From: DATKEG01 sp035544515
GTDB lineage: Bacteria > Acidobacteriota > Vicinamibacteria > Fen-336
Length of the DNA stretch: 12,178 nt
Direction of reading: 5' to 3'
Assembly: GCA_035544515.1 (NCBI GenBank)
Contig: DATKEG010000183.1
Span: 1 to 12,178 of the forward strand
The translations under genes were made by a program, and so were the position numbers. The notes beneath the pieces were generated by a model. It was not told where the DNA came from. It saw only the letters and a list, made by a program, of their open reading frames with translations, and ran no database searches. Shown piece by piece: positions 1-8,549 of this stretch (within the stretch, counting starts at the first letter, position 1; each line of letters starts with the position of its first letter).

Positions 1-2
1 GC

Positions 3-515
3 AAAACACTGGTGAAGGAGGGCGGCAACTCGGTCTGGAAGTTCGAGACGCCGCGCGGGCGGCTCGTGGTGCGGAGCAAGGAGGAGTCGCCGGTGTGGGT
101 GCCGCCCGACTGGCACTACGTCGAGCAGGCGCGCAAGCGCGGCCTCGGCCTGGTGCGGCTGTCCGAGGGCGGCGCCATCCACACCGCCGACGGCGGCGTC
201 ATCGCCGTCTCCGGCGGCGACGTGGTCCTGCGGGACGCGAACGGCCTGGAGCGGCCGCTCCAGGCCGCGGACGGACGCGAGATCGTGGCGGACGGCAACA
301 TCGTCGTCCCGCCGACGGGGACCCGGCAGCGCCGCTACCCGGGCGTGCTCGGCACGCACCGCCTCAACCTCGGAGACGGGTACGCCCTGCACGGAACGAA
401 CCGTCCCGAGACCGTCGGACAGGCGGTGAGCCACGGCTGCGTGCGCCTGCGCAACGAAGACATCGCCCAGCTCTACGCCGCGGTCCCCGTGGGCACGCCC
501 GTCTACATCTATTAG
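3..515 (+). CDS. L,D-transpeptidase (YkuD family), 5' end outside window
   Basis: C-terminal part of a YkuD-type L,D-transpeptidase, an envelope enzyme that forms 3-3 peptidoglycan cross-links or attaches lipoproteins to peptidoglycan through a catalytic cysteine. Counting from an internal GTG at 12, the signature is complete: His127 in LHGTNRP, then SHGCVRL with Ser140, His141 and nucleophile Cys143 (codon 438-440), followed by the terminal strand GTPVYIY. The N-terminal portion FETPRGRLVV with PVWVPPDWH is the 'TPxGxf.V' strand seen in longer family members. Between it and the catalytic part lies a Gly/Asp-rich insert, about residues 50-98. The frame is open to the left edge (codons before 12 read K-T-L), and the signal peptide and first domain strand are missing, so the GTG at 12 is probably not the true start. 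It ends four bases before a convergent gene, leaving no room for a dedicated terminator. Family assignment is firm; the exact cellular role is not. Confidence 0.9.
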   Translation, partial: KTLVKEGGNSVWKFETPRGRLVVRSKEESPVWVPPDWHYVEQARKRGLGLVRLSEGGAIHTADGGVIAVSGGDVVLRDANGLERPLQAADGREIVADGNIVVPPTGTRQRRYPGVLGTHRLNLGDGYALHGTNRPETVGQAVSHGCVRLRNEDIAQLYAAVPVGTPVYIY

Positions 516-519
516 CCGG

Positions 520-1089
520 TCAGAACCACGCGGGGTAGCAGGTCGAGCGGTACGAGCCCTCCTGGCGGCGCATGAACATGTCCGCGGTCAGGATGTCGTA
601 TTGGTCGTTGAACGCGTTCGTGCCCTTCACGGCGAGCTCCTCGCCGTCGTTGTGCCCGCAGAGGTTTCGCTCGGCCATCAGCTCCGCCATCCGGCGCGAG
701 TAGCGGTCCGGATCCGTGACGAGGTAGCACTCGCCGCAGCCCCGCGTCCGCTTGAGGTCGAACATCCCCGGCTCGTCGCGGATGAGCTGGTCGGCCGCGC
801 TCTCGACCTGCCGCAGGTAGCTCGACTGCTGGCGCGGGCAGTTGGTACCCGGTCCGTTCCCGGGAGGCAGCCGGCATCCCTGGGCGGAGGGAGGATCGGG
901 CGTCGCGGTCGGCGCGGGCTGCGGCGGCGGCGCCGGTGTGGGCGTCGGGACGGCCACGACGACCACCACCACCGGCACGGGCGCGGGTGCCACGGGGTTG
1001 GGCTTGCTCCCCTCGAAGTCCTCGGTCAGCACGTCGCAGCCGACCCCCACCGCCGCCACCAACACAACTCGAAGCACGCTCTGGGACAT
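520..1089 (-). CDS. Exported proline-rich, cysteine-rich protein of unknown function
   Basis: I do not recognise a named family. The 189-residue product has a hydrophobic N-terminus (residues 4-17) ending at Cys18. GVGC is a weak lipobox, so it may be a lipoprotein or have a cleaved signal peptide. Residues 28-69 are a low-complexity Pro/Ala/Thr linker interrupted by a run of six valines at 40-45. The C-terminal part (70-189) looks like a folded domain with six cysteines (72, 84, 118, 121, 144, 184), including a CGEC pair, and ends in CYPAWF. Even cysteine number and export suggest three disulfides; CxxC could instead bind metal or be redox active. The ATG at 1089 is supported by GGAGGG at 1093-1098, closely spaced, and by a promoter-like sequence upstream. 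It converges on the L,D-transpeptidase with a 4-base gap. Coding is well supported; function is unknown. Confidence 0.75.
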   Translation of the reverse strand: MSQSVLRVVLVAAVGVGCDVLTEDFEGSKPNPVAPAPVPVVVVVVAVPTPTPAPPPQPAPTATPDPPSAQGCRLPPGNGPGTNCPRQQSSYLRQVESAADQLIRDEPGMFDLKRTRGCGECYLVTDPDRYSRRMAELMAERNLCGHNDGEELAVKGTNAFNDQYDILTADMFMRRQEGSYRSTCYPAWF

Positions 1090-1118
1090 GGACCCTCCAG
1101 GGTCGAACGAACCTGAGG

Positions 1119-1147
1119 ATCTTGCCCGTAAATAGGCTCTAGGTCAA
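1119..1147 (-). promoter_or_regulatory. Candidate promoter of the Cys-rich protein gene
   Basis: Read on the minus strand, TTGACC (1147-1142, five of six matches to the -35 consensus) is followed after exactly 17 bases by CAAGAT (1124-1119, three of six at -10). It lies in the 72-base gap between dauA and the Cys-rich gene, and would give a leader of about 25 bases ahead of the ATG at 1089. The -35 is good and the -10 poor, so this is suggestive only. Confidence 0.35.
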
Positions 1148-1161
1148 CGCTCACTCATTGC

Positions 1162-2961
1162 TCAGTCGATGCGGGCGGGAGAGGCTGCCTCGGCCTGCCG
1201 CTCCCCCGCAGTGTGGGCGGCGTAGGCCCGGGCCACGCCGATGGCCCGCTCGAACGAGCGGAAGATGCGCAGCCGGCCGTGGCGGTTACGCCAGCCCGCC
1301 TTGGCCAGGACGCGCATCGGCTGCGCCTGCACGCCGGCCAGGATCACCTTCACGCCCGCGCCATTGAGCCGCTTCAGGAGCGACTCCAGGTTGACAAGGC
1401 CCGTCGCGTCCATGGCGGGCACGGCCTGCAGATCGAGCACCACGGCCTGTACGCCGCGCTTCTCGACGGTCTGCAATGCGTTCATGGCCGCCTGCGCCGC
1501 CCCGAAGAAGAGCGGACCCGCCACCTCGTAGAGCACGATCCCGCGCGGCAGGGGCTCGCGCAGCTCGGGGTGGCTGTCGCCCACGAGCCGCACGCCGGAA
1601 ACCTCGGCCATGCGGCGGATGAAGAGCATGGACGACAGGATGATGCCGGCGGTGATCGACACCACCATGTCGAAGACGATGGTGAGTCCGAAGCAGACGA
1701 GCAGGACGGCGATGTCGCTGCGCGGCGCGGCGCGCACCACGAAGCGGAAATGCTTTCGCTCGCTCATGTTCCAGGCCACCACCAAAAGCAGCGCGGCCAG
1801 CGAGGCCATGGGCAGGCGGCCGAGCAGCGGCGCCAGCAGGAGGACGGCGAGGAGCACGAACAGGCTGTGCACGACCGCGGCCACCGGCGAGCGCGCGCCG
1901 GAGCGGACGCTGGTGGCCGTCCGCGCGATGGCGCCGGTGGCCGCGAACCCGCCGAAGAAGGGCGCCACCAGGTTGCCCAGCCCCTGGGCCAGCAGCTCGG
2001 CGTCGGGATCGTGCCGGCGGCCGGTCATCCCGTCGGCCACCACCGCGGAGAGCAGCGATTCCATCGCCCCCAGCATCGCGATGGCGAAGGCGGACGGCAA
2101 CAGCGCCCGCAGCAGGTCGAAGGAGACGCCGGGCGCGCCGTCGGGGCCGGACAGCGCCCACGGCAGCAGGAACGCGGGAGCCTGTTGCGGGATGCCGGAG
2201 AACTGGCTGGCCACCGTCGCCACCTCGAAGCCGGGCACGCGCTCCGCCGCCCAGGCCGCCACGAGGGCGGCGATTCCCAGCGCGACCAGGGGCGCGGGGA
2301 CCTTGCTCCTCACCCTGGGCCAGAGGACGAGCAGGGCCAGCGTGAGCGCCCCCACGGCGACGTCCCAGGGCCGCACGGTCGGCAGGGCGGCGGCCAGCGC
2401 CGCCACGCGCTCGAGGTAGTGCTCGGGCACGCTGGTGACCGTCAGCCCCAGGAAGTCCTTGACCTGCAGCGTCGCGATCACCACCGCGATGCCCGCCGTG
2501 AACCCCGTGATCACCGGGTACGGCACGAAAACGATCAACCGGCCCATCCGGCCGAGGCCGAGGGCGACCAGGATGACCCCGGCCATGAGCGTGGCCAGGA
2601 GCAGGCCGCGCAACCCGAAGCGCGTGGCCACCGGCGCCAGGATCACGACGAACGCCGCGGTCGGCCCCGACACCTGGACGCGCGACCCTCCCAGCACCGC
2701 GATGACCGCGCCGGCCACGATCGCGGTGTAGAGCCCGTATTGAGGCGCGACGCCCGAGGCGATGGCCAGGGCCATGGAGAGCGGCAGCGCCACGATGCCG
2801 ACCACGAGGCCGGCCATGACGTCGGCCTGCAACTCGCGCCGCGAGTAGCCCTCCTGCAGGGCCTGGCGCAGGGCCAGGGCCGGGCCCCAGCGCAGCGGGG
2901 GCGTCACGACGCGCTCGGGCGCGGCGACGGCGGGTTGTCCGGGTGACCCGGCGGCGGGCAA
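1162..2961 (-). CDS. dauA: DauA-type SulP transporter with STAS domain
   Basis: SulP-family inner-membrane carrier closely resembling E. coli DauA (YchM), an aerobic C4-dicarboxylate (succinate, fumarate, aspartate) transporter. Seen: a hydrophobic domain from about residue 47 to 455 with the DauA-like stretches VAPQYGLYTA (71-80), GGSR and VSGPTAAF (97-104), then QVKDFLG, APFFGG and VAWNMSE. A cytoplasmic STAS domain follows at about 473-585, with its DATGL loop at 518-522. Length is 599 against about 560 for DauA; the excess is a non-conserved N-terminus and a short C-terminal tail. The start is uncertain. The TTG at 2961 is one base beyond the speA stop but lacks a Shine-Dalgarno sequence; a GTG at 2907 (residue 19) would still keep the whole conserved region. 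Translational coupling to speA is likely. Other SulP members carry sulfate or bicarbonate, so the substrate is inferred from resemblance only; SulP/STAS identity is near certain. Confidence 0.88.
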   Translation of the reverse strand: MPAAGSPGQPAVAAPERVVTPPLRWGPALALRQALQEGYSRRELQADVMAGLVVGIVALPLSMALAIASGVAPQYGLYTAIVAGAVIAVLGGSRVQVSGPTAAFVVILAPVATRFGLRGLLLATLMAGVILVALGLGRMGRLIVFVPYPVITGFTAGIAVVIATLQVKDFLGLTVTSVPEHYLERVAALAAALPTVRPWDVAVGALTLALLVLWPRVRSKVPAPLVALGIAALVAAWAAERVPGFEVATVASQFSGIPQQAPAFLLPWALSGPDGAPGVSFDLLRALLPSAFAIAMLGAMESLLSAVVADGMTGRRHDPDAELLAQGLGNLVAPFFGGFAATGAIARTATSVRSGARSPVAAVVHSLFVLLAVLLLAPLLGRLPMASLAALLLVVAWNMSERKHFRFVVRAAPRSDIAVLLVCFGLTIVFDMVVSITAGIILSSMLFIRRMAEVSGVRLVGDSHPELREPLPRGIVLYEVAGPLFFGAAQAAMNALQTVEKRGVQAVVLDLQAVPAMDATGLVNLESLLKRLNGAGVKVILAGVQAQPMRVLAKAGWRNRHGRLRIFRSFERAIGVARAYAAHTAGERQAEAASPARID

Positions 2962-2962
2962 C

Positions 2963-4873
<1,911 letters not shown>

Positions 4874-4883
4874 ATGTTCTCGC

Positions 4884-4891
4884 ACCTCCTT
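4884..4891 (-). promoter_or_regulatory. Strong Shine-Dalgarno of speA, decides start
   Basis: Minus-strand AAGGAGGT, a near-perfect anti-16S match, ends ten bases before the TTG at 4873 (eleven from GGAGG). No comparable motif precedes the upstream GTG at 4912. Spacing is a little long but workable. It is the main reason for choosing the shorter SpeA. Confidence 0.55.
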
Positions 4892-4912
4892 CGCGCGATC
4901 GCGCGAGAGCAC

Positions 4913-4943
4913 ATTCTAGCGCGTTGGCGAGGAAGCACGTCCA
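4913..4943 (-). promoter_or_regulatory. Candidate speA promoter
   Basis: On the minus strand TGGACG (4943-4938, four of six -35 matches) and TAGAAT (4918-4913, five of six -10 matches) are separated by 19 bases, longer than the ideal 17. The predicted transcript start, near 4906, lies downstream of the GTG at 4912 and leaves a leader of about 33 bases carrying the AAGGAGGT site. It follows a candidate terminator of the upstream gene, consistent with speA-dauA being an independent unit. Confidence 0.45.
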
Positions 4944-4944
4944 G

Positions 4945-4977
4945 AAAAATGCGCCCGAGCCTACCCGCCCAGCTCGG
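4945..4977 (-). terminator. Candidate rho-independent terminator of the DsbA-like gene
   Basis: Minus-strand reading: CCGAGC (4977-4972), an 11-base loop containing the end of the stop codon region, GCTCGG (4960-4955), then a short spacer and five T residues (4949-4945). The six-pair stem is pure complementarity and GC-rich. Weak points are the large loop and the five-base gap before the T tract. It overlaps the last codons of the oxidoreductase gene and precedes the speA promoter. Confidence 0.4.
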
Positions 4978-5992
4978 CCTCCATCAGCTCCTGGAAGTCC
5001 TCGAACGGCCGGGCTCCCACCAGGCGCCGGCCGTTCACGAAGTAGGTCGGCGTCCCGCTGATGCCGAGAGCCTGGCCCTCGTCCACGGCCTTCTGGATGG
5101 CGGCGTCGTGGGCGCCCGAGCCGAGGCAGGCGGAGAAGCGGCCACCGTCGAGGCTCAGCGCCGCCGCGCGGCTCCTGAGGTCCTCATCGCTCATGTCGCC
5201 CGGCCGTGTGAGCAGGCTGCGGTGGTAGTCCCAGAACCGGCCCTGGTCGCCCGCGCAACGGGCCGCGCGTGCGGCCGGCAGCGAGCGGGGCCGGCCGAGG
5301 AGGAAGTCCTGGTGGACGAGCCTCACCCTGCCCTTGTAGTGCTCCATGACCCGGTCCACGACCGCCTGCGCGCGGTGGCAGTAGGGACACTGGTAGTCGA
5401 GGAAGCCGACGATCGTGACCCTGGCGTCCGCCGGTCCGATCGCGGGCGCGTCCGGCGGCACCGTGACCGTCGCGCGGGGAGGCTGCAGGCTGACGCGGAG
5501 CGTGGTCCGGGCGCGCAGTTGCCGCTGGAACTCGGCCTCGCGCTCGGCCCGGGCCTGGTCCCGCAGCGACCGCTCGATGTGCGGCGCCACCTCGGCGAAG
5601 GGACGATCGCCGAGCCTCTCGCGGCTTCGCTCGTAGACCGCGCGCACGTCCCCGGGAGCGGGCGGCTTCACCTTGCTCGCCACCTCGGCTTCGAACAGCG
5701 CCTGGGGCGTCAGGCCGCGCGCGGAGGCCTCCTGCTCGACGAGCCGCTCGGCGATCAGCTCCTCGAGGGCCTGCCGGCGGACCTCGTACTCTTCCTGCGC
5801 GAGGCGCTGCAGGCCGCCCGCCGCCCGCTGGTCCACCTCTCGAAGCGTGATCCGCCGGCCCCCGACCTCGGCGGCCATGGCGTCGGGTCCCGCCGCGGGC
5901 GAGGCGGGCGGAGCCGCCGTGGCGCCGCTCGAGGGCGAGCAGGCGAGCGTGGCCGCGAGGAGAACCGGCACGGACAGTCGGACCGCCAGCAT
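4961..5992 (-). CDS. DsbA-family thiol oxidoreductase with SurA-like N-terminal domain
   Basis: A 343-residue envelope protein. The N-terminus is hydrophobic (4-17) and ends at Cys18 in ATLAC, a possible lipobox, followed by an Ala/Pro-rich linker. Residues about 38-170 resemble the SurA/PpiC N-terminal chaperone region: AAEVGGRRIT, then charged helices with LEELIAERLVEQEA and a second helical segment, but no parvulin domain follows. Residues about 185-343 form a DsbA/BdbD-like thioredoxin domain with YQCPYCHR (redox pair Cys202/Cys205) and the cis-proline loop SGTPTYFVNG (Pro315). Two more cysteines, 246 and 289, could make a structural disulfide as in some BdbD-like proteins. Probable role: oxidising or rearranging disulfides of exported proteins, with the SurA-like part holding substrates; whether it oxidises or reduces cannot be told. 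The ATG at 5992 is chosen because it begins the signal sequence; a longer open frame upstream is antisense to the next gene. Shine-Dalgarno is weak. It is transcribed divergently from the GT-C gene, 54 bases away. Confidence 0.85.
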   Translation of the reverse strand: MLAVRLSVPVLLAATLACSPSSGATAAPPASPAAGPDAMAAEVGGRRITLREVDQRAAGGLQRLAQEEYEVRRQALEELIAERLVEQEASARGLTPQALFEAEVASKVKPPAPGDVRAVYERSRERLGDRPFAEVAPHIERSLRDQARAEREAEFQRQLRARTTLRVSLQPPRATVTVPPDAPAIGPADARVTIVGFLDYQCPYCHRAQAVVDRVMEHYKGRVRLVHQDFLLGRPRSLPAARAARCAGDQGRFWDYHRSLLTRPGDMSDEDLRSRAAALSLDGGRFSACLGSGAHDAAIQKAVDEGQALGISGTPTYFVNGRRLVGARPFEDFQELMEAELGG

Positions 5993-6046
5993 CCCGCAAG
6001 CGTACTTGATTTGGCCCCTGCGCGCCTTCGGGGCAGACTGCGCTCG

Positions 6047-8197
6047 ATGCGCGTGGCCGCGGGCGTGGGGCTTGCCCTGGGTGCCATCGCTCTGGCGCTG
6101 GCCACCCGGGTTCCCCTGCTCGCTCTGACCCACCGCCTTCCCGTGTCCAACGACGACGCCATACCCTTGCTGATGGCGCGCCACGTCCTGCGCGGCGAGC
6201 TGTCCACCATCCTCTGGAATCAGCCCTACAACGGCGCGCTCGACGCGTACCTGCTCGCGCCCGCGCTTCTCCTGGGCCCGCCCCACGCCGTCTTCCGGGC
6301 CTACGAAGTCCTCTGCGCCGTGCTGCTCGTGGCCGCGATCGGCCTGGCGGGACGCGCGCTCGGCGGACCGTCGGCGGGGGCATGGGCCGCGCTTCTCGCG
6401 GCCGTCGGCACACCGTACATGGCGCTCATGGCGGCCACGGGTCCAACGCCGAACTTCCTCGTGCCGCTGCTGGTCGTGGTGCCCCTGCTCGTGGGACTGA
6501 GCCGGCTCGACGCGCCACCGCGAGGCCCCGCCGCGGCGGCCCTGGCCGGCCTCGTCTCGGGCCTCGCCATCTGGGACTCGGCCCTGGCCCTCCCGTCCCT
6601 CATCGGCGTGGGGGCGGGGCTCGTGGCGGCCGGATCGAGGCCGCGCGCGCCCACCGCCCTCGCCTGCGCGGCGGGACTGGCGCTCGGCGCCGGGCCCCTG
6701 CTCGTGGCGCGCGCGGTGGGGGCGTCCGCGTCGAGCCCCGTGACCGACGTGCGCCCGCGCTGGCTGTGGGCCGACGGACTCGCCGACCTGTGGCACGCGG
6801 GGGCGGGGCTCGTCGGGTTACAGGTGCCGCTCGTGGTGGATGGGCCCGAGCGGGCGGCGCTGCCGGTACCGCTCGCGCTCTGCCTCGGCACGGCGCTCGC
6901 CGCCGCCGTGGCCCTCGGCCTCGCCGGCCGCCGGGTCTGGCCGCTCGTGGGATGGGCGCTGGCGCTCGGCGCCGCCTTCACCTTGAGCCGCCGGACGGGC
7001 GCGGACGAGGTGCGCTACCTGTACGGGCTGAACGTCCCCCTGCTCGCGCTCGCCGGCGCCGGCCTGTCCCGGGCCGCGCGCCGCGCGCGCGCGGCGCCGC
7101 TGGCGCTCGCGTTCGCCATCATCGTGCCCTGGGCCACGGGACACGCCGCGCTGCTGCGCGCCTGGGGCGACCCGGCGCATGCCGCGCGCGTGTGGGAGGT
7201 GCCGCCGCTCGAGCCCGTGCTCGACACGCTCTCGCGGGCCGGCGTGCGCAGCGCCTACGCGAGCCTGCAGTTCGCGGGCCGGCTCGCCCTGGAGTCGGAC
7301 GGCCGCCTGATCGCGAGCCAGGCCTGGAACGAGCGCGTCCCCGGCGACCCCCTGCGCTTCCGGGACGAGGTGGACCTCGATCCGCGGCCGGCCTGGGTGC
7401 TCTCGTCGCGCCTCTCGCGCGGCATGCCGCGGGCCGGCGGCTTCCGCGAGCTGCTGGGCGGCCTCGGCGGGAGCTGGCGCGAGGACCTGCCGGCCGACTT
7501 CGTCGTCTTCCGTCGCTTCGCGCCCCCCTACGACGAATCGCGCGCGGTGCCCGCGGAGGAGCTCATGCTCTCCACCACCGGCGGAGAGGACCTGCCCCCG
7601 GCCGTGCTCGATCGGGACGTGGCGACGGCATGGACGTCGCCGCTGGGCCTGGCGCGGGGCTCGGGCATCGTGCTGCGGCCGGCCGCGCCCCGGCGGCTCT
7701 CCGCCATCGTCCTCGCCGTCGACCTCGATCGATCGCCGCTGGCCGTGCCCTGGGTTTGCGAGATGGACGGCGTGACCGTCGCCGAAGGTCCCGCGCGGCA
7801 TGGGTTGCAGTGGGTCAACGGGGCGCCGCGGGCGGGCCGGCAGGCCCTGCTCGCCATCCCGCTGCCTTCCCTCCGCCCGGTGGCGGAGGTGCGCGTCCTC
7901 TTCCAAGACAACGGGCCGCCGCTCGTCGTGGCGGAAGCGTTCGCCTATGGCCCGGACGAGCCGCCCACCGACGATGCCGGGGCCGCCTTCGCCGAGCAGG
8001 GGCTCGACCACGCGCGCCAGGGCCGATGGTCCGAGGCGGTGGCCGCCTACGCCGAGGCCGCGAGGCGCGCGCCCGACCGGGCCTCCCACCACGCCTGCCT
8101 GGCGCGCGCCCGCTGGCGCGCCGCCCGTCGCGCCCGTCTCGACGTGGAGAGCCTCGCCGACGGCGGCCGCGAGCTGGTGCTGCCGCGCCGACCCTGA
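6047..8197 (+). CDS. GT-C-like integral membrane protein with discoidin-like and TPR-like C-terminal domains
   Basis: A 716-residue protein. Residues 1-370 are strongly hydrophobic with about nine to eleven membrane segments. The first periplasmic loop carries NDDAIP (Asp36, Asp37), followed by LWNQPYNGALDAYLL, the layout of GT-C glycosyltransferases (PMT/ArnT-like) that transfer sugars from polyprenyl phosphate. Residues about 380-495 are soluble. Residues about 510-635 look like an F5/8 type C (discoidin) beta-sandwich, starting with AVLDRDVATAWTS and a conserved-looking AEVRVLFQD late strand. Residues 643-695 contain one TPR-like helix pair: GLDHARQGRWSEAVAAYAEAARRAPD. Expected role is glycan or lipid-linked sugar transfer in the envelope, but donor and acceptor are unknown. 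The ATG at 6047 starts the first membrane segment and has no clear Shine-Dalgarno; the frame stays open far upstream only because it is antisense to speA and the oxidoreductase. It converges, one base apart, on the next gene. Membrane and fusion architecture are clear, the enzyme class probable. Confidence 0.75.
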   Translation: MRVAAGVGLALGAIALALATRVPLLALTHRLPVSNDDAIPLLMARHVLRGELSTILWNQPYNGALDAYLLAPALLLGPPHAVFRAYEVLCAVLLVAAIGLAGRALGGPSAGAWAALLAAVGTPYMALMAATGPTPNFLVPLLVVVPLLVGLSRLDAPPRGPAAAALAGLVSGLAIWDSALALPSLIGVGAGLVAAGSRPRAPTALACAAGLALGAGPLLVARAVGASASSPVTDVRPRWLWADGLADLWHAGAGLVGLQVPLVVDGPERAALPVPLALCLGTALAAAVALGLAGRRVWPLVGWALALGAAFTLSRRTGADEVRYLYGLNVPLLALAGAGLSRAARRARAAPLALAFAIIVPWATGHAALLRAWGDPAHAARVWEVPPLEPVLDTLSRAGVRSAYASLQFAGRLALESDGRLIASQAWNERVPGDPLRFRDEVDLDPRPAWVLSSRLSRGMPRAGGFRELLGGLGGSWREDLPADFVVFRRFAPPYDESRAVPAEELMLSTTGGEDLPPAVLDRDVATAWTSPLGLARGSGIVLRPAAPRRLSAIVLAVDLDRSPLAVPWVCEMDGVTVAEGPARHGLQWVNGAPRAGRQALLAIPLPSLRPVAEVRVLFQDNGPPLVVAEAFAYGPDEPPTDDAGAAFAEQGLDHARQGRWSEAVAAYAEAARRAPDRASHHACLARARWRAARRARLDVESLADGGRELVLPRRP

Positions 8198-8198
8198 C

Positions 8199-8549
8199 TC
8201 AAGCGATCCGCAGCCGGCGCTTCCGCGCCAGGAGCACGATCGCGAGCGGGATCAGGTTCGTGTTGACCAGGTCGTGGGCGCTGCCCGCCCAGTGCACCTT
8301 CTCCTGGCGCCGGCCGTCGCGCAGGTCCACGACCTCCATGGCCAGCGAGAGCAGCAGCCCGGGCGCCAGGACCCTGAAGGAGGAGAGCGGCCAGCGCAGC
8401 AGGGCGGCCGTGGCGAGCAGGCAGGCGCAGCCGACGTAGACGTGGATCGCGTCCTTGGTCAGGGGAAGGAGCGACAGGACCACGAGCTTGATGCGCTGGT
8501 AGGTGGACGTGTCCGGGCTGAACTGCATCAGCAGGAGCAGGAGGCTCAC
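8199..8549 (-). CDS. Small integral membrane protein, unknown function
   Basis: A 116-residue membrane protein I cannot name. Hydrophobic segments lie at about 1-8, 22-30, 36-52, 58-72 and 96-108. Polar landmarks are LTKDAIHVYVG (30-40), RWPLSS (52-57), MEVVDLRDG (71-79) and WAGSAHDLVNTNLIP (87-101), followed by a basic tail ARKRRLRIA that is probably cytoplasmic. The spread of Asp, His and Asn between membrane segments is reminiscent of VanZ-like small membrane proteins, but I would not assign that. The GTG at 8549 overlaps the SDR stop as GTGA, so it is translationally coupled to it; an ATG seven codons later (8528) is the alternative. Neither has a good ribosome site, consistent with coupling. 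It ends one base from the convergent GT-C gene. Confidence 0.65.
   Translation of the reverse strand: MSLLLLLMQFSPDTSTYQRIKLVVLSLLPLTKDAIHVYVGCACLLATAALLRWPLSSFRVLAPGLLLSLAMEVVDLRDGRRQEKVHWAGSAHDLVNTNLIPLAIVLLARKRRLRIA

Noticed and set aside
1149..1164. Direct repeat GCTCA spaced by 11 bases near the promoter of the Cys-rich gene
   Set aside because: Five-base repeats are expected by chance and one copy overlaps the dauA stop codon; no palindromic operator is formed.
1213..2946. 577-residue plus-strand open frame antisense to dauA
   Set aside because: Composition is His/Gln/Arg/Gly-rich low complexity, a typical mirror of hydrophobic codons in high-GC DNA; the minus strand encodes an unmistakable SulP carrier.
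5993..6046. Search for promoters in the divergent gap between the DsbA-like and GT-C genes
   Set aside because: There is a small AT-rich patch at 6003-6012 with TTGATT, but no partner -10 or -35 at acceptable spacing on either strand.
6382..8439. 685-residue plus-strand frame overlapping the GT-C gene
   Set aside because: Almost entirely Arg/Ala/Gly/Pro; it is a +1/+2 shadow of the real gene and crosses its stop.
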